DNA of 64,000 bases from Rhizobium sp. Q54 (GTDB lineage: Bacteria; Pseudomonadota; Alphaproteobacteria; Rhizobiales; Beijerinckiaceae): NCBI GenBank assembly GCA_945878875.1, contig CAMCUC010000005.1:1-64000 (forward strand), read 5' to 3'. Below, one piece after another: positions 1 to 9,412 of the stretch (the first letter of the stretch is position 1; the number at the start of each line of letters is the position of its first letter). The notes below the pieces were generated by a model, which ran no database searches, had not been told where the DNA came from, and saw nothing but the letters and a program-made list of their open reading frames with translations. The translations under genes and the position numbers were made by a program.

Positions 1-72
1 GGCCGGGATCCGCGACAGGCCATGGAGTGTGCGGCCTGCCGTGGGTCCCGGCCTTCGCCGGGATGACGCGTT
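1..72. repeat. dispersed palindromic repeat, family A, copy 1
   Basis: This GC-rich element contains GGCCGGGATCC near its left end and CCGGCCTTCGCCGGGATGAC at its right end, with an internal CAGGCC...GGCCTG pairing. Two related copies lie at 9337-9404 and 10800-10865. It sits just past the 3' end of topA and could fold into a hairpin in a transcript from either strand. It looks like the short non-coding palindromes scattered through Hyphomicrobiales genomes. It begins at the window edge, so its left limit is unknown. Confidence 0.7.
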
Positions 73-86
73 TCGGACTTTGCGCT

Positions 87-2972
87 TTACTTTTTAGCCG
101 CTTTTTTGGCGGCCTTTTTCGCCGGAGTTTTTTTGGCCGCCGAAGCCTTCTTGGCGGCAGGAGCCTTCTTCGCAGCAGCAGCTTTCTTCGCAGGCGCCTT
201 CTTGGCGGCTTTCTTCGCGGCGCCCTTCTTCGGCGCAGCTTTCTTCTTTGCCGCTGCGGGGCCGCCCTTTTCGTCGATCAGCTCAATCGCATCCTGCAGG
301 CTGATCGATTCAGCCGACATGGATTTCGGCACGTTGGCGTACACCTTGCCGACCGCCACATAGGGCCCGAAACGGCCCTCGCGCACGCTGATCGTACCGC
401 CCTGCGGATGCTCGCCGAGCACGCGGCCGTCAACCGCTGCGCCCTCGCCGGATTCGCGGGCGTTGAGCAGCGCGATGGCTTCCTCCAGCGTCACCTCGTC
501 GGGGCTTTTGCCCTTGGGGATGTTGGCGTTGACCTTCTTCCAGTTCACGTAAGGCCCGTATTTGCCGGACTTTACGGCGATGGCGCCGCCTTTGGGATGA
601 TCGCCGAGCGCGCGGCCCGTTTGCGGACCAAAGCGGCTGGCGCCGCCGCCGCCGGTTTCTTTCGTGATGATAAGATCAATGGCGCGATTGGCGCCAATCT
701 CAAGCACGTCGTCGTCGCGGCCAATGTTGGCGTAGGTTTTCTGATGCTGCACATAGGGACCAAAGCGGCCAATGTTGGCGACGATCGGCTCGCCGGTCGT
801 GGGGTGCTTGGCCACCTCGCGCGGCAACGACAACAGCTTCAGCGCTTTCTCAAGCGTCACGTCGTCCTTGGACAGGCCCTTGGGCAGCGAGGAGCGCTTT
901 GGCTTTTCGGCCTCGCCCAATTGCACATAGGTTCCAAAACGCCCGTCGCGTAGCGTCACTTCTTCGCTCGTATCAGGATCAAAGCCCAGCGAGCGCACGC
1001 CGGGGCGATCTCCATTGCCCTCGGCCTTTTCGCCGGTGGCCTGTTGCGAAAGCGTGCGCGTGTAGCGGCATTCGGGATAGTTGGAACAGCCGACAAACGC
1101 GCCGAATTTTCCAAGCTTCAAAGACAAGCGCCCGGCGTTGCAAGAGGGGCAGCCGCGCGGATCGCCGCCATCTTCCTTTGCGGGGAAGATATGCGGGCCA
1201 AGAAGCTCGTTGAGATTGTCGAGCACTTCGGTCGTACGCAGGTCTTTGGTTTGCGCGACGGCTGCTGAAAAGTTCGTCCAGAACTCGCGCAGTACGTCTT
1301 TCCAGTTGATCTCGGCGTTGGCAACAAGATCAAGTTTCTCCTCCAGCGCAGCGGTGAAATCATATTCCACATAGCGCGTGAAGAAGCTCTGAAGGAAGGC
1401 GACGACGAGGCGACCCTTGTCTTCCGGGTACAGGCGCTTCTTGTCGAGGCGCACATATTCGCGGTCGCGCAAAACGGCCAGCGTCGAGGCGTAAGTGGAG
1501 GGGCGCCCGATGCTTAGCTCCTCCATCCGCTTGACGAGCGTGGCTTCGGTAAAGCGCGGCGGCGGCTCGGTGAAGTGCTGGCTTGATTCAATGCTCTCGC
1601 GCTTCAGCGGATCGCCCGCGTGCATCGCAGGCAGACGGCTGCTCTCTTCGTCTTCCTCGTCGTCCTTGCCTTCTTGATACAAGGTCAGAAAGCCGTCGAA
1701 CCGCACGACTTGTCCCGTGGCGCGCAGGTCGATGCGCTTGTATTTGGCGCCTTCGACGTCGGCTGCGATCTCAACCGTGGTGCGCTCCAGCTCCGCCGAT
1801 TCCATCTGGCTGGCGATGGTGCGGGTCCAGATCAGCTCGTAAAGACGGGCCTGATCCTTATCCAGCGCCTTCAAAAGCTGGCGGGGCAGGCGGGTCATGT
1901 CGGTCGGGCGCACCGCCTCATGGGCTTCCTGCGCGTTCTTGTGCTTGGTCGAATATTTGCGCGGCACGCCGGGCACGTATTTCGGGCCGTATTCTTTTTC
2001 AATCACGCGGCGCGCGCCCGCAATCGCTTCGGGCGCCATGTCCACGCCGTCGGTGCGCATATAAGTAATGAGGCCGACGGTCTCGCCGCCAAGGTCGATG
2101 CCCTCATAAAGGCGCTGCGCCACGCGCATGGTGTGGGCGGGCGCAAACCCGAGCTTGCGCGAGGCTTCCTGCTGCAGCGTCGAGGTGGTGAACGGCGCAT
2201 AGGGATGGCGCTTGGCGGGCTTGGCTTCAACCGAAACCACGTTGATTTTAGCCGCTTCCAGCGCGGACTTGAACGCCTGCGCGTCCACGCCATTGCCAAC
2301 GTCAAGACGCTGGATGCGCTTGCCGTCGGCCCCGACGAGGCGGGCGACGAACGATGCGTCGTCCTTGGTCTTCAGGTTCGCAAGAATGGTCCAGTATTCG
2401 CGGGCGACGAACTTCTCAATTTCAAGCTCGCGGTCGCACACAAGACGCAGCGAGACCGATTGCACGCGGCCGGCGGAACGCGCGCCGGGCAGCTTGCGCC
2501 ACAATACGGGGGAGAGCGTGAAGCCAACGAGATAATCAAGCGCGCGGCGGGCGAGATAGGCGTCCACCAATGCCGCATCGATCTCGCGCGGATGGCGCAT
2601 AGCTTCCAGAATGGCGCTCTTGGTGATGGCGTTGAACACCACGCGCTGGACGACCTTGTCCTTGAGCACTTTCTTGGCGCGCAAGACTTCCAGCACGTGC
2701 CAGGAAATGGCCTCGCCTTCGCGATCAGGGTCGGTCGCCAGGATTACGGTGTCGGCGTCTTTGACGGCCTTGGCGATATCGGAAAGCCGCTTGCCAGCCT
2801 TGGCGTCGACCTCCCATTGCATCTCAAAATCGTTCTCGACGTCCACCGAGCCGTCTTTGGCGGGCAGGTCGCGCACGTGGCCGAACGAGGCGAAAACCTC
2901 GTAATCCCTGCCAAGATATTTGTTGATCGTCTTGGCCTTGGCCGGAGATTCGACGATGACGACTGCACTCAT
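87..2972 (-). CDS. topA: DNA topoisomerase I
   Basis: Type IA topoisomerase of 961 residues, which relaxes negative supercoils in the nucleoid. The N-terminus carries a TOPRIM domain (VIVESPAKAKT at 5-15, acidic DPDRE at 81-85). The catalytic tyrosine is Tyr304 in LITYMRTD. A four-cysteine zinc finger (RGCPSCN ... GCSNYPECRY) follows the core, then several repeated 'GRFGPYV'-type C-terminal modules. The last 59 residues (903-961) are almost only Lys, Ala and Pro, a histone-H1-like basic tail that probably binds DNA non-specifically. The ATG at 2972 gives the usual family N-terminus. The gene is divergent from pyrB. Confidence 0.97.
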   Translation of the reverse strand: MSAVVIVESPAKAKTINKYLGRDYEVFASFGHVRDLPAKDGSVDVENDFEMQWEVDAKAGKRLSDIAKAVKDADTVILATDPDREGEAISWHVLEVLRAKKVLKDKVVQRVVFNAITKSAILEAMRHPREIDAALVDAYLARRALDYLVGFTLSPVLWRKLPGARSAGRVQSVSLRLVCDRELEIEKFVAREYWTILANLKTKDDASFVARLVGADGKRIQRLDVGNGVDAQAFKSALEAAKINVVSVEAKPAKRHPYAPFTTSTLQQEASRKLGFAPAHTMRVAQRLYEGIDLGGETVGLITYMRTDGVDMAPEAIAGARRVIEKEYGPKYVPGVPRKYSTKHKNAQEAHEAVRPTDMTRLPRQLLKALDKDQARLYELIWTRTIASQMESAELERTTVEIAADVEGAKYKRIDLRATGQVVRFDGFLTLYQEGKDDEEDEESSRLPAMHAGDPLKRESIESSQHFTEPPPRFTEATLVKRMEELSIGRPSTYASTLAVLRDREYVRLDKKRLYPEDKGRLVVAFLQSFFTRYVEYDFTAALEEKLDLVANAEINWKDVLREFWTNFSAAVAQTKDLRTTEVLDNLNELLGPHIFPAKEDGGDPRGCPSCNAGRLSLKLGKFGAFVGCSNYPECRYTRTLSQQATGEKAEGNGDRPGVRSLGFDPDTSEEVTLRDGRFGTYVQLGEAEKPKRSSLPKGLSKDDVTLEKALKLLSLPREVAKHPTTGEPIVANIGRFGPYVQHQKTYANIGRDDDVLEIGANRAIDLIITKETGGGGASRFGPQTGRALGDHPKGGAIAVKSGKYGPYVNWKKVNANIPKGKSPDEVTLEEAIALLNARESGEGAAVDGRVLGEHPQGGTISVREGRFGPYVAVGKVYANVPKSMSAESISLQDAIELIDEKGGPAAAKKKAAPKKGAAKKAAKKAPAKKAAAAKKAPAAKKASAAKKTPAKKAAKKAAKK

Positions 2973-3140
2973 TGCGCGGGAATCCTGGTGGCCAAACGCC
3001 TGAATTTCTTACGAGTAGCTCCGTTATTACGCGGCGTTTGAACTTTAGTGCGCCGCTGCGGAGGCCCCTCGTTTCGGGGCGGAACATGGTGGAGGGGGGG
3101 CGTACTGTCAAATCGCGGGCGTTGCCGGAGCGGGCAGGTT

Positions 3141-3164
3141 GCCCACTTGCAGGCCCACTTGCAG
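3141..3164. repeat. 12-bp perfect tandem duplication in the pyrB leader
   Basis: GCCCACTTGCAG occurs twice head to tail, ending about 30 bp before the pyrB start codon. It lies in the 223-bp topA-pyrB divergent region, which must hold both promoters. A small GCCCC/GGGGC hairpin lies at 3064-3080. No function can be assigned; it may simply be a slippage product. Confidence 0.6.
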
Positions 3165-3195
3165 GCGGGCGTGCGCTGGCCTATCAGCACCTCTC

Positions 3196-4140
3196 ATGAG
3201 CGCCCATCGCACGCACTTTCCCCATCAGCACCTGCTTGGCATCGCCGGGCTGAGCCGACCGGACATCGAGGCTTTGCTCGACATGGCGGAGGACGCCGTG
3301 GAGGTGTCGCGCCGCGTTGACAAGAAGCGCTCGATCCTGAGCGGGCGCACGCAGATCAATCTGTTCTTTGAAGCCTCCACTCGTACGCAGGCCTCCTTCG
3401 AGCTGGCGGGCAAGAGGCTTGGCGCCGACGTCATGAACATGTCGGTCGCCACCTCTTCGGTGAGCAAGGGCGAGACTCTTATTGATACGGCGGTGACGCT
3501 CAACGCGATGCGTCCGGACGTGATCGTGGTGCGCCATCAGCATTCGGGCGCCGTGCACCTGCTGGCGCGCAAGGTCTCGTGCTGCGTGGTCAACGCTGGC
3601 GACGGCAGCCATGAGCATCCCACGCAGGCGCTGCTCGACGCCCTGACGATCCGCCGCAACAAGGGGCGCATCGAGGGGCTTGTGGTGGCCATCTGCGGCG
3701 ACGTGCTGCATTCGCGCGTGGCGCGCTCCAACATGATTTTGCTGGCCCAGCTTGGCGCCCGCGTGCGCGTGGTTGGCCCCTCGACGCTGCTGCCGCCGGG
3801 CGTCGAGCGCATGGGCGTTGAAGTGCATCGCACCATGGAAAGCGGCCTGCGCGACGCCGACATTGTGATGATGCTGCGCCTGCAACGCGAGCGCATGAAC
3901 GGCGCCTTCGTGCCCTCGCTGAAGGAATTTGCGCGTTTCTACGGGCTCGACGAAGAGAAGCTGAAATGGGCCAAGCCGGATGCGCTTGTCATGCATCCCG
4001 GCCCGATGAACCGCGGCGTCGAAATCGACAGCGCGGTGGCAGACGGTCCGCGCTCGTTGGTGACGGAACAGGTGGAAATGGGCGTGGCCGTGCGCATGGC
4101 CGTGCTGGAGGCGCTGGCGCAGAATCTGCAGCAGGGGTGA
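3196..4140 (+). CDS. pyrB: aspartate carbamoyltransferase catalytic subunit
   Basis: Second step of pyrimidine synthesis: carbamoyl phosphate plus aspartate to carbamoyl aspartate. The 314-residue protein shows the carbamoyl-phosphate loop [12 protein letters not shown], the HPTQALLD motif and the C-terminal [11 protein letters not shown]. The frame is open further upstream, but the ATG at 3196 ([10 protein letters not shown]) gives the normal length. It is followed after a palindromic repeat by a dihydroorotase-like gene. In bacteria with this arrangement the two proteins often form one assembly, with the inactive dihydroorotase homologue as scaffold. No pyrI-like regulatory subunit is present. 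Confidence 0.96.
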   Translation: MSAHRTHFPHQHLLGIAGLSRPDIEALLDMAEDAVEVSRRVDKKRSILSGRTQINLFFEASTRTQASFELAGKRLGADVMNMSVATSSVSKGETLIDTAVTLNAMRPDVIVVRHQHSGAVHLLARKVSCCVVNAGDGSHEHPTQALLDALTIRRNKGRIEGLVVAICGDVLHSRVARSNMILLAQLGARVRVVGPSTLLPPGVERMGVEVHRTMESGLRDADIVMMLRLQRERMNGAFVPSLKEFARFYGLDEEKLKWAKPDALVMHPGPMNRGVEIDSAVADGPRSLVTEQVEMGVAVRMAVLEALAQNLQQG

Positions 4141-4148
4141 GGCGAGCT

Positions 4149-4236
4149 TACCCCTCATCCGTCGTTTGCTAACGCAAACGCCACCTTCTCCCCTTGCGGG
4201 AGAAGGTGGCGCGCAACGCGCGACGTATGAGGGGTA
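4149..4236. repeat. 88-bp palindromic repeat between pyrB and pyrC
   Basis: Outer arms TACCCCTCAT (4149-4158) and ATGAGGGGTA (4227-4236) flank an inner perfect 12-bp stem, CCACCTTCTCCC (4181-4192) with GGGAGAAGGTGG (4198-4209), around a CTTGC loop. Another imperfect pairing lies between. The CCTTCTCCC-N-GGGAGAAGG core is, from memory, a frequent intergenic palindrome in alphaproteobacteria. In the pyrB-pyrC transcript it would form a stable hairpin that could reduce read-through or protect the upstream message. Confidence 0.85.
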
Positions 4237-4283
4237 AACTCTCGGGATTTGTGTTGCCGCTTGGCTCGGAGTATCGAACTTTC

Positions 4284-5594
4284 ATGACAAACTTGCGCCC
4301 CACCGCCTTCGTCAACGCCCGCGTGCTCGATCCCGCCTCCGGCAGGCTGGAGAACGGCGGCGTGTTCGTGGATGAGGGCGCCATAGTTGAATTTGGCGCC
4401 AAGGTCACTCAGACCAATGTCGGCGCGCGCACGCATATTATTGATTGCGGCGGCGACGTCGTCTCTCCCGGCCTGATTGATATGCGCGCGTTCGTGGGCG
4501 AGCCAGGCGCTACCCACCGCGAGACCATCGCCAGCGCGAGCGCGGCGGCGGCTGCTGGCGGAATCACCACCATCATCGCCACGCCGGACGCGAACCCGCC
4601 GGTGGATGGGGCGGCGGCGATTGATTATCTGCTGCGCCGCGCGAGCGAAAAGTCGCTGGTGCGTTTGCTGCCCAGCGCCGCTTTGACCAAGGGGCTTGCG
4701 GGCCATGAGATCGCCGAGATCGGCCTGCTTCGGGAAGCTGGCGCGGTGGCGTTCTCCAACGGCATGCGCTCGGTGGCCTCCGCGCAGGTCATGCGACGCG
4801 CGCTCACCTATGCGCGTGATTTTGGCGTGCTGGTGATACATCTTGCCGAAGATGCAGAGCTTGCCAGCGCAGGGGTGATGAACGAGGGCGAGTTCGCCAG
4901 CCGCCTTGGCCTGCCGGGAGTGCCGATGGAGGCTGAATCCATCATGCTCGATCGCGACATGCGCCTCGTGCGCCTGACTTTGGGCGAGGACGCGAACGGA
5001 GCGCGCTACCACGCGGCGCTCGTTACCTGCAAAATGTCGCTTGACGTGATTGCGGAGGCCAAAGTTGCAGGGCTGCCCGTCACCTGCGGCGTCTCGATCA
5101 ACCATCTCACGCTCAACGAGACCGATGTCGGCGATTACCGCACCTACCTCAAAATCGCGCCGCCGCTGCGCTCGGAGACCGAGCGGCTGTCGCTGGTCGA
5201 GGCGCTGGCGTCCGGCCTGATCGACGTGATCTGCTCAGACCACAACCCGCAGGATTTTGAGGCCAAGCGTGTTCCCTTCAGCGAGGCTGAGTATGGCGCT
5301 GTTGGGCTGGAGACGATGCTGGCTGCGGGCCTGCGTCTGGTGCATTCGGGGCAAGTGTCGCTAGGGCGCCTGATCGGCGCGATGACGCTGCGCCCGGCTG
5401 AAATTCTGGGGCTGCCGCAAGGTCGTCTTGCGAAGGGCGCGCCTGCTGATCTCATCCGCTTTGATCCCGACGAGCCTTTTGTGGTCGATGCGGACAAGCT
5501 GCATTCGCGCTCCAAGAACACGCCGTTCGATGGCGCGCGCCTTGAGGGCGTGGTGAAAACGACCATGGTCGCCGGCGCCATTGTTGGCGGATAG
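4284..5594 (+). CDS. pyrC: dihydroorotase-like protein, probably catalytically inactive (PyrC'/PyrX type)
   Basis: Amidohydrolase-superfamily protein of 436 residues encoded just after pyrB. Active class I dihydroorotases have a zinc-binding HxH in GFIDxHxHxREPG. Here the matching stretch is GLIDMRAFVGEPG, with Arg68 and Phe70 in place of both histidines. Other landmarks remain: VIHLAED, SINHLTL and SDHNPQ. Homologues with this loss, such as pseudomonad PyrC', are known as non-catalytic partners of PyrB, so a second active dihydroorotase is expected elsewhere. The ATG at 4284 is chosen because upstream codons lie in the repeat. Annotation pipelines will probably call it dihydroorotase. Confidence 0.88.
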   Translation: MTNLRPTAFVNARVLDPASGRLENGGVFVDEGAIVEFGAKVTQTNVGARTHIIDCGGDVVSPGLIDMRAFVGEPGATHRETIASASAAAAAGGITTIIATPDANPPVDGAAAIDYLLRRASEKSLVRLLPSAALTKGLAGHEIAEIGLLREAGAVAFSNGMRSVASAQVMRRALTYARDFGVLVIHLAEDAELASAGVMNEGEFASRLGLPGVPMEAESIMLDRDMRLVRLTLGEDANGARYHAALVTCKMSLDVIAEAKVAGLPVTCGVSINHLTLNETDVGDYRTYLKIAPPLRSETERLSLVEALASGLIDVICSDHNPQDFEAKRVPFSEAEYGAVGLETMLAAGLRLVHSGQVSLGRLIGAMTLRPAEILGLPQGRLAKGAPADLIRFDPDEPFVVDADKLHSRSKNTPFDGARLEGVVKTTMVAGAIVGG

Positions 5595-5626
5595 CTCAAT
5601 AAATTTGGGCCGGGAGGGGCCGCATC

Positions 5627-6238
5627 ATGTTTCCCGATTTAACAACAAATCTCGCCACGCTCGCCTTCGGCTATCTTCTGGGCTCGATCCCCTTCGGGCT
5701 GGTGCTGACCAAACTTGCGGGCACGCAGGATTTGCGCAGCGTCGGCTCCGGCAATATCGGGGCGACCAACGTTCTGCGCACTGGCCGCAAGGGGCTGGCT
5801 GCGGCCACACTGCTGCTCGACGCGTTCAAGGGCACGCTGGCGGTGCTGGTGGCGCTGTCTTATGGCGGCGAATATGCCGGCGTGCTGGCTGGTCTTGGCG
5901 CGTTTCTGGGCCATCTGTTTCCCGTCTGGCTGAAATTTAATGGCGGCAAGGGCGTCGCCACATATCTGGGCGTAGCGCTTGGGCTGGCGTGGCCCGGCGC
6001 GCTTGTGTTTGCTCTGGTGTGGTTGGGGACGGCGGCGATCACGCGCTATTCCTCCGGCGCAGCATTGGCGGCCAGCGCAGCCACGCCGATTGCGCTCTGG
6101 CTGATGGGGCGCTCGCAGCCTGCTGAATTGTTTGCGGCGCTGGCGGTGATGTTGTGGTTCAGGCACAAGGTCAACATCGAGCGCTTGATGGCGGGAACGG
6201 AGAGCAAGATCGGGCGGAAAGAGACTCCCGAGGCCTGA
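5627..6238 (+). CDS. plsY: acyl-phosphate:glycerol-3-phosphate acyltransferase PlsY
   Basis: Integral inner-membrane enzyme of 203 residues that acylates glycerol 3-phosphate with acyl-phosphate, the first step of phospholipid synthesis. Signature motifs are [11 protein letters not shown] near residue 20, [11 protein letters not shown] near 45 and the FNGGKGVAT loop near 105. There are about five hydrophobic segments, the usual number. It lies 32 bp after the pyrC-like gene on the same strand and is probably co-transcribed with it and with dprA. Confidence 0.95.
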   Translation: MFPDLTTNLATLAFGYLLGSIPFGLVLTKLAGTQDLRSVGSGNIGATNVLRTGRKGLAAATLLLDAFKGTLAVLVALSYGGEYAGVLAGLGAFLGHLFPVWLKFNGGKGVATYLGVALGLAWPGALVFALVWLGTAAITRYSSGAALAASAATPIALWLMGRSQPAELFAALAVMLWFRHKVNIERLMAGTESKIGRKETPEA

Positions 6239-6342
6239 GGCGTGGGCTGGAATTGGGGCTTGAGAATTTAGCCGTGACCTTTGCTTCAATTTGAAGGACT
6301 ATGAGCGCGTTTTAGACGCTCCCTTTTGATCGGCCCGTTTTT

Positions 6343-7563
6343 ATGAACCTTTCCGACGAACAGCGGCTCGACTGGCTGCAATTGATTCGCAGCGACAATA
6401 TCGGCCCGAGCACGTTTCGTACCCTCGTCAACAAGTTTGGCGGCGCCCGCGCGGCGCTTGAGGCGCTGCCCCCGTTGATGAAGCGCGCGACCGGCGCCAA
6501 AGCCGTTCGCCTTGCTTTGCGCGCTGATTGCGAGCGTGAGATGGAGGCAACCTTGCGCTTTGGCGCCCGGCTGATCGCGCTGGGCGAGCCTGACTATCCG
6601 TCAGCCTTGCGCGAGATCGACGCGCCCCCGCCTTTGCTGTGCGTGAAGGGGGAGTTGTCCGTCCTCACGCGCCCGATGGTGGCAATCGTTGGCGCGCGAA
6701 ACGCCTCCGCCGCAGGGCTAGCTTTCACAGAACGCCTCACGCATGAGTTGAGCGCCGCTGAATATGTCATCGCCTCGGGTCTTGCGCGTGGAGTTGATCA
6801 GCGCGCCCATCGCGCCGCGCTGCGTACCGGCACGGTGGCGGTGCTGGCGGGCGGGCTTGATCGCATTTATCCCCCTGAGCATGTGGGGCTGGCCGAAGAG
6901 ATTTGCGGCCATGGCGCGCTGATCTCGGAAATGCCGCTGGGCTGGGAGCCGCGCGGGCGCGACTTTCCGCGCCGCAACCGCATCGTCTCGGGATTGGCGA
7001 TGGGTATTGTGGTTGTGGAGGCGGCGCGCAAATCTGGCTCGCTGATCACGTCGCGCTTCGCCAACGAGCAGGGGCGGGAGGTGTTCGCCGTGCCCGGCTC
7101 GCCGCTTGATCCACGCGCCGAAGGCACCAACGACCTGTTGCGGCAAGGGGCGACGCTTTGCACGTCCGGCGCCGACGTGATCGACGCTCTGGCTCCAACG
7201 GCCTCCGGATTTGCGCCACTGCGCACGACCTTGTTTGAGGACGACAGCAACCAGCCAACGTCCGAGCCGCTGTGGGACGAGACGGACCTGTTTGGCGATC
7301 CTGCGCCGCCGCGCAGTCAGGAAGGGTTGCAACTGGACGAGGAAAGCGTGCCCGCGATGAGTCCGCCGGTTGTAATCGCCGCCGAGCCAATCGACGCGCG
7401 CTCGCTGGAGGAAAGGCTGGCGGATTTGCTGGGGCCAGCACCGGTTGGGCTCGACGATCTGGTGCGCGCGTCCGGCGCCAGCGCAGGGCAGGTGCAGGCT
7501 GTTTTGCTGGACCTGGAATTGCAGGGCAGGGCAAACAGGCGCGGTAATCTCGTGACGAGTTAG
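6343..7563 (+). CDS. dprA: DNA processing protein DprA
   Basis: Single-stranded-DNA-binding RecA loader used in natural transformation and recombination; 406 residues. The Rossmann-like core shows VAIVGARNASAAG, then SGLARGVDQRAHRAAL, then GGLDRIYPPEH and FPRRNRIVSGLA, all typical of the family. The C-terminal 60 residues look like the winged-helix DML1 domain (LADLLGPAPVGLDDLVRASG). A linker of about 80 poorly conserved acidic residues separates the two. The ATG at 6343 follows a 104-bp gap after plsY. Confidence 0.95.
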   Translation: MNLSDEQRLDWLQLIRSDNIGPSTFRTLVNKFGGARAALEALPPLMKRATGAKAVRLALRADCEREMEATLRFGARLIALGEPDYPSALREIDAPPPLLCVKGELSVLTRPMVAIVGARNASAAGLAFTERLTHELSAAEYVIASGLARGVDQRAHRAALRTGTVAVLAGGLDRIYPPEHVGLAEEICGHGALISEMPLGWEPRGRDFPRRNRIVSGLAMGIVVVEAARKSGSLITSRFANEQGREVFAVPGSPLDPRAEGTNDLLRQGATLCTSGADVIDALAPTASGFAPLRTTLFEDDSNQPTSEPLWDETDLFGDPAPPRSQEGLQLDEESVPAMSPPVVIAAEPIDARSLEERLADLLGPAPVGLDDLVRASGASAGQVQAVLLDLELQGRANRRGNLVTS

Positions 7564-7836
7564 CTAGTCTTCAGCTTCCCGCGCGGCCAGTTCCGCCTCC
7601 ACCCGCGCCATAGCCAGCAGATAGCCAAGAGTTTCGAGCCCGGCGGCGGCGGCCAGCGCTGTCAGTTCTCCGGTCATCTGGGCGATATAGCGGGCGGTGT
7701 CGCCAGCCTCCGGCTGGTCAACGTCAACATCGGGCGCAATCGCCCAACCCATGGCCTCGGGAGCCTCGTTCTGGCTCTCCTTAGGGCTCTCCTGAGAGGC
7801 GCTGGCGCGCTGGGCGCCACCGGCGGGCTTGGGCAT
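7564..7836 (-). CDS. small hypothetical protein
   Basis: A 90-residue protein convergent with dprA, stopping right after it. The N-terminal half is low-complexity and polar (Ser, Gln, Pro, Glu). The C-terminal half (about 55-90) is predicted helical and alanine-rich: YIAQMTGELTALAAAAGLE then LGYLLAMARVEAELA. The frame is open further upstream, but the ATG at 7836 is preceded by a strong AGGAGG site. I do not recognise a named family; helical tails like this are common in small conserved Hyphomicrobiales proteins. Confidence 0.7.
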   Translation of the reverse strand: MPKPAGGAQRASASQESPKESQNEAPEAMGWAIAPDVDVDQPEAGDTARYIAQMTGELTALAAAAGLETLGYLLAMARVEAELAAREAED

Positions 7837-8078
7837 GTCCTGGCCTCCTGAATTGGCCTGCGCGACCCGGCTATGTCGACTGGCTGGATTGTTGTAGCAC
7901 AACCTCTACCGTCATCAAGAGCCTTTAGCTATACCGCAGGTTGTATTTTCGCAGACGTTTCGCGTGTGCGCGTCACTACAAGGCGGCGACAATCCACGGC
8001 CTTTTACTCTCTCGCGCAGCTTCCATCTTGCCAAGCCGTGGCGGGCGTTCATAAAGCGTGTACGGAGATTTGAACGTC

Positions 8079-8828
8079 ATGACGCAGCACAAAACCATCA
8101 CCGCCGCCATTCTCGTGATCGGAGACGAAATTCTCTCGGGCCGCACGAAGGATCAAAATATCGGTTATATCGCCGAATACATGACCCGCATCGGCGTCGA
8201 GCTGCGCGAAGTGCGCGTCGTGCCCGATATCGAGGAGGAGATCGTGGCCGCGCTGAATGCGCTGCGGGCGCGCTTCACCTATGTCTTCACCACGGGCGGT
8301 ATCGGCCCGACACATGACGACATTACGGCGGAATGCGTGGCTAAAGCGTTCGGCGTGTCGATTGACGTGGACGAGCGCGCGGTCGAGGCTTTGCTGACGC
8401 GCATGAAGCGGGAAGATTTGAACGAGATGCGCTTGCGCATGTGCCGCATTCCAGCCGGCGCCTCGCTGATCGACAATCCCGTCTCTGCGGCGCCGGGCTT
8501 TCGTCTTGGCAATGTGTTCGTGATGGCGGGCGTGCCGCGCATCATGCATGCGATGCTGGACAATGTGGCGCCGACGCTGGAGACCGGCGTCAAGATTATT
8601 TCCGAGACTGTAGAGGCGGGGCTGCCCGAGGGCGCTTATGCGGGCGGGCTGAAGGAGATCGCGGAACGCTATTCCGATCTGTCCATCGGATCCTATCCCT
8701 CGTTTGGGACGCAGGGCGTGAAGAACCAGATCGTGCTGCGCGGCAAGGATCTTGCGCTTCTTGCACAGGGCCGCGCGGAGGTTGAGGCATTGATCGCGCG
8801 GCTCGAAGCCGAACGCGCGGCAAAGTAA
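8079..8828 (+). CDS. competence/damage-inducible protein A-like, molybdopterin-binding domain protein
   Basis: A 249-residue MoCF_biosynth-fold protein (COG1058). It begins with [19 protein letters not shown] and has [15 protein letters not shown] near residue 80 and [12 protein letters not shown] near 145, the standard motifs of the CinA N-terminal domain. It lacks the C-terminal amidase domain of full CinA. Short stand-alone versions are widespread; the molecular role is uncertain (nucleotide or pyridine-nucleotide salvage has been proposed for CinA). GGAG at 8064-8067 favours the ATG at 8079 over a GTG at 8058. It is 13 bp upstream of the gpt-like gene, so an operon is likely. Confidence 0.88.
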   Translation: MTQHKTITAAILVIGDEILSGRTKDQNIGYIAEYMTRIGVELREVRVVPDIEEEIVAALNALRARFTYVFTTGGIGPTHDDITAECVAKAFGVSIDVDERAVEALLTRMKREDLNEMRLRMCRIPAGASLIDNPVSAAPGFRLGNVFVMAGVPRIMHAMLDNVAPTLETGVKIISETVEAGLPEGAYAGGLKEIAERYSDLSIGSYPSFGTQGVKNQIVLRGKDLALLAQGRAEVEALIARLEAERAAK

Positions 8829-8841
8829 TCAAGGGGGCGAT

Positions 8842-9336
8842 ATGAACGAGGGGCAAAAAGTTTTTCCCGTTTCCTGGGACCAGTTTCATCGCGATGCGCG
8901 CGCATTGGCGTGGCGGCTGAACGCAGCCGGGCCTTTCACCGCGCTTGTGTGCATCACGCGCGGCGGCCTTGTGCCTGCGGCCATCGTGGCGCGCGAGCTT
9001 GGCGTGCGCATCATAGAGACGGTGTGCATCGTCAGCTATGACGACGAGAAGCGTCAGGGCGAATTGCAGGTGCTGAAGGGCGTGGCTGAACAGGTCGCCA
9101 AACTGGGCGATGGCGCGGGCATTCTCGTCATCGACGATCTGGTGGACACCGGCGCCACCGCGCGTCTTGTGCGCGACATGCTGCCAAAAGCGCATTTCGC
9201 CACCGTCTACGCCAAGCCGCTCGGGCGCCCGCTGGTGGATACGTTCATCACCGAAGTGTCGCAGGATACGTGGATCTATTTCCCTTGGGATACGGCGCTT
9301 TCTTTCGTGCCGCCAATCGTGAAGGGCGCGGCGTAA
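8842..9336 (+). CDS. gpt: xanthine phosphoribosyltransferase
   Basis: Purine salvage enzyme transferring ribose phosphate from PRPP to xanthine or guanine; 164 residues, close to enterobacterial Gpt. The PRPP loop is [16 protein letters not shown] near residues 93-108, and the N-terminal part has [19 protein letters not shown]. The C-terminus DTWIYFPWD matches the short XGPRT family. A GGGGG ribosome site precedes the ATG. Cytosolic or weakly membrane-associated. Confidence 0.93.
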   Translation: MNEGQKVFPVSWDQFHRDARALAWRLNAAGPFTALVCITRGGLVPAAIVARELGVRIIETVCIVSYDDEKRQGELQVLKGVAEQVAKLGDGAGILVIDDLVDTGATARLVRDMLPKAHFATVYAKPLGRPLVDTFITEVSQDTWIYFPWDTALSFVPPIVKGAA

Positions 9337-9404
9337 GGCGGGATCCACGGCAGGCCGTCAGCTTGAAGCCTGCCGTGGATCCCGGCCTCCGCCGGGATGA
9401 CGCA
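9337..9404. repeat. dispersed palindromic repeat, family A, copy 2
   Basis: It starts directly after the gpt stop codon. GGGATCCACGGCAGGC pairs with GCCTGCCGTGGATCCC, a 16-bp perfect inverted repeat, followed by GGCCTCCGCCGGGATGACGC. It lies between convergent genes (gpt and the CDGSH gene) and could act as a bidirectional hairpin terminator, though it has no U-tract. It is the best preserved of the three copies. Confidence 0.85.
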
Positions 9405-9412
9405 TCGTTGCG

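Noticed and set aside
87..263. Repetitive Lys/Ala codons at the end of topA considered as a tandem DNA repeat
   Set aside because: It is coding low complexity with irregular units, common in bacterial topoisomerase tails, not a nucleotide satellite or CRISPR.
1620..3041. 473-codon open frame on the plus strand opposite topA
   Set aside because: It is the antisense shadow of the well-supported topoisomerase gene; composition is Arg/His/Gly-rich with no family resemblance.
7837..8078. Possible tRNA or small RNA in the gap before the CinA-like gene
   Set aside because: No cloverleaf, T-loop GTTCRA or terminator could be recognised by eye.
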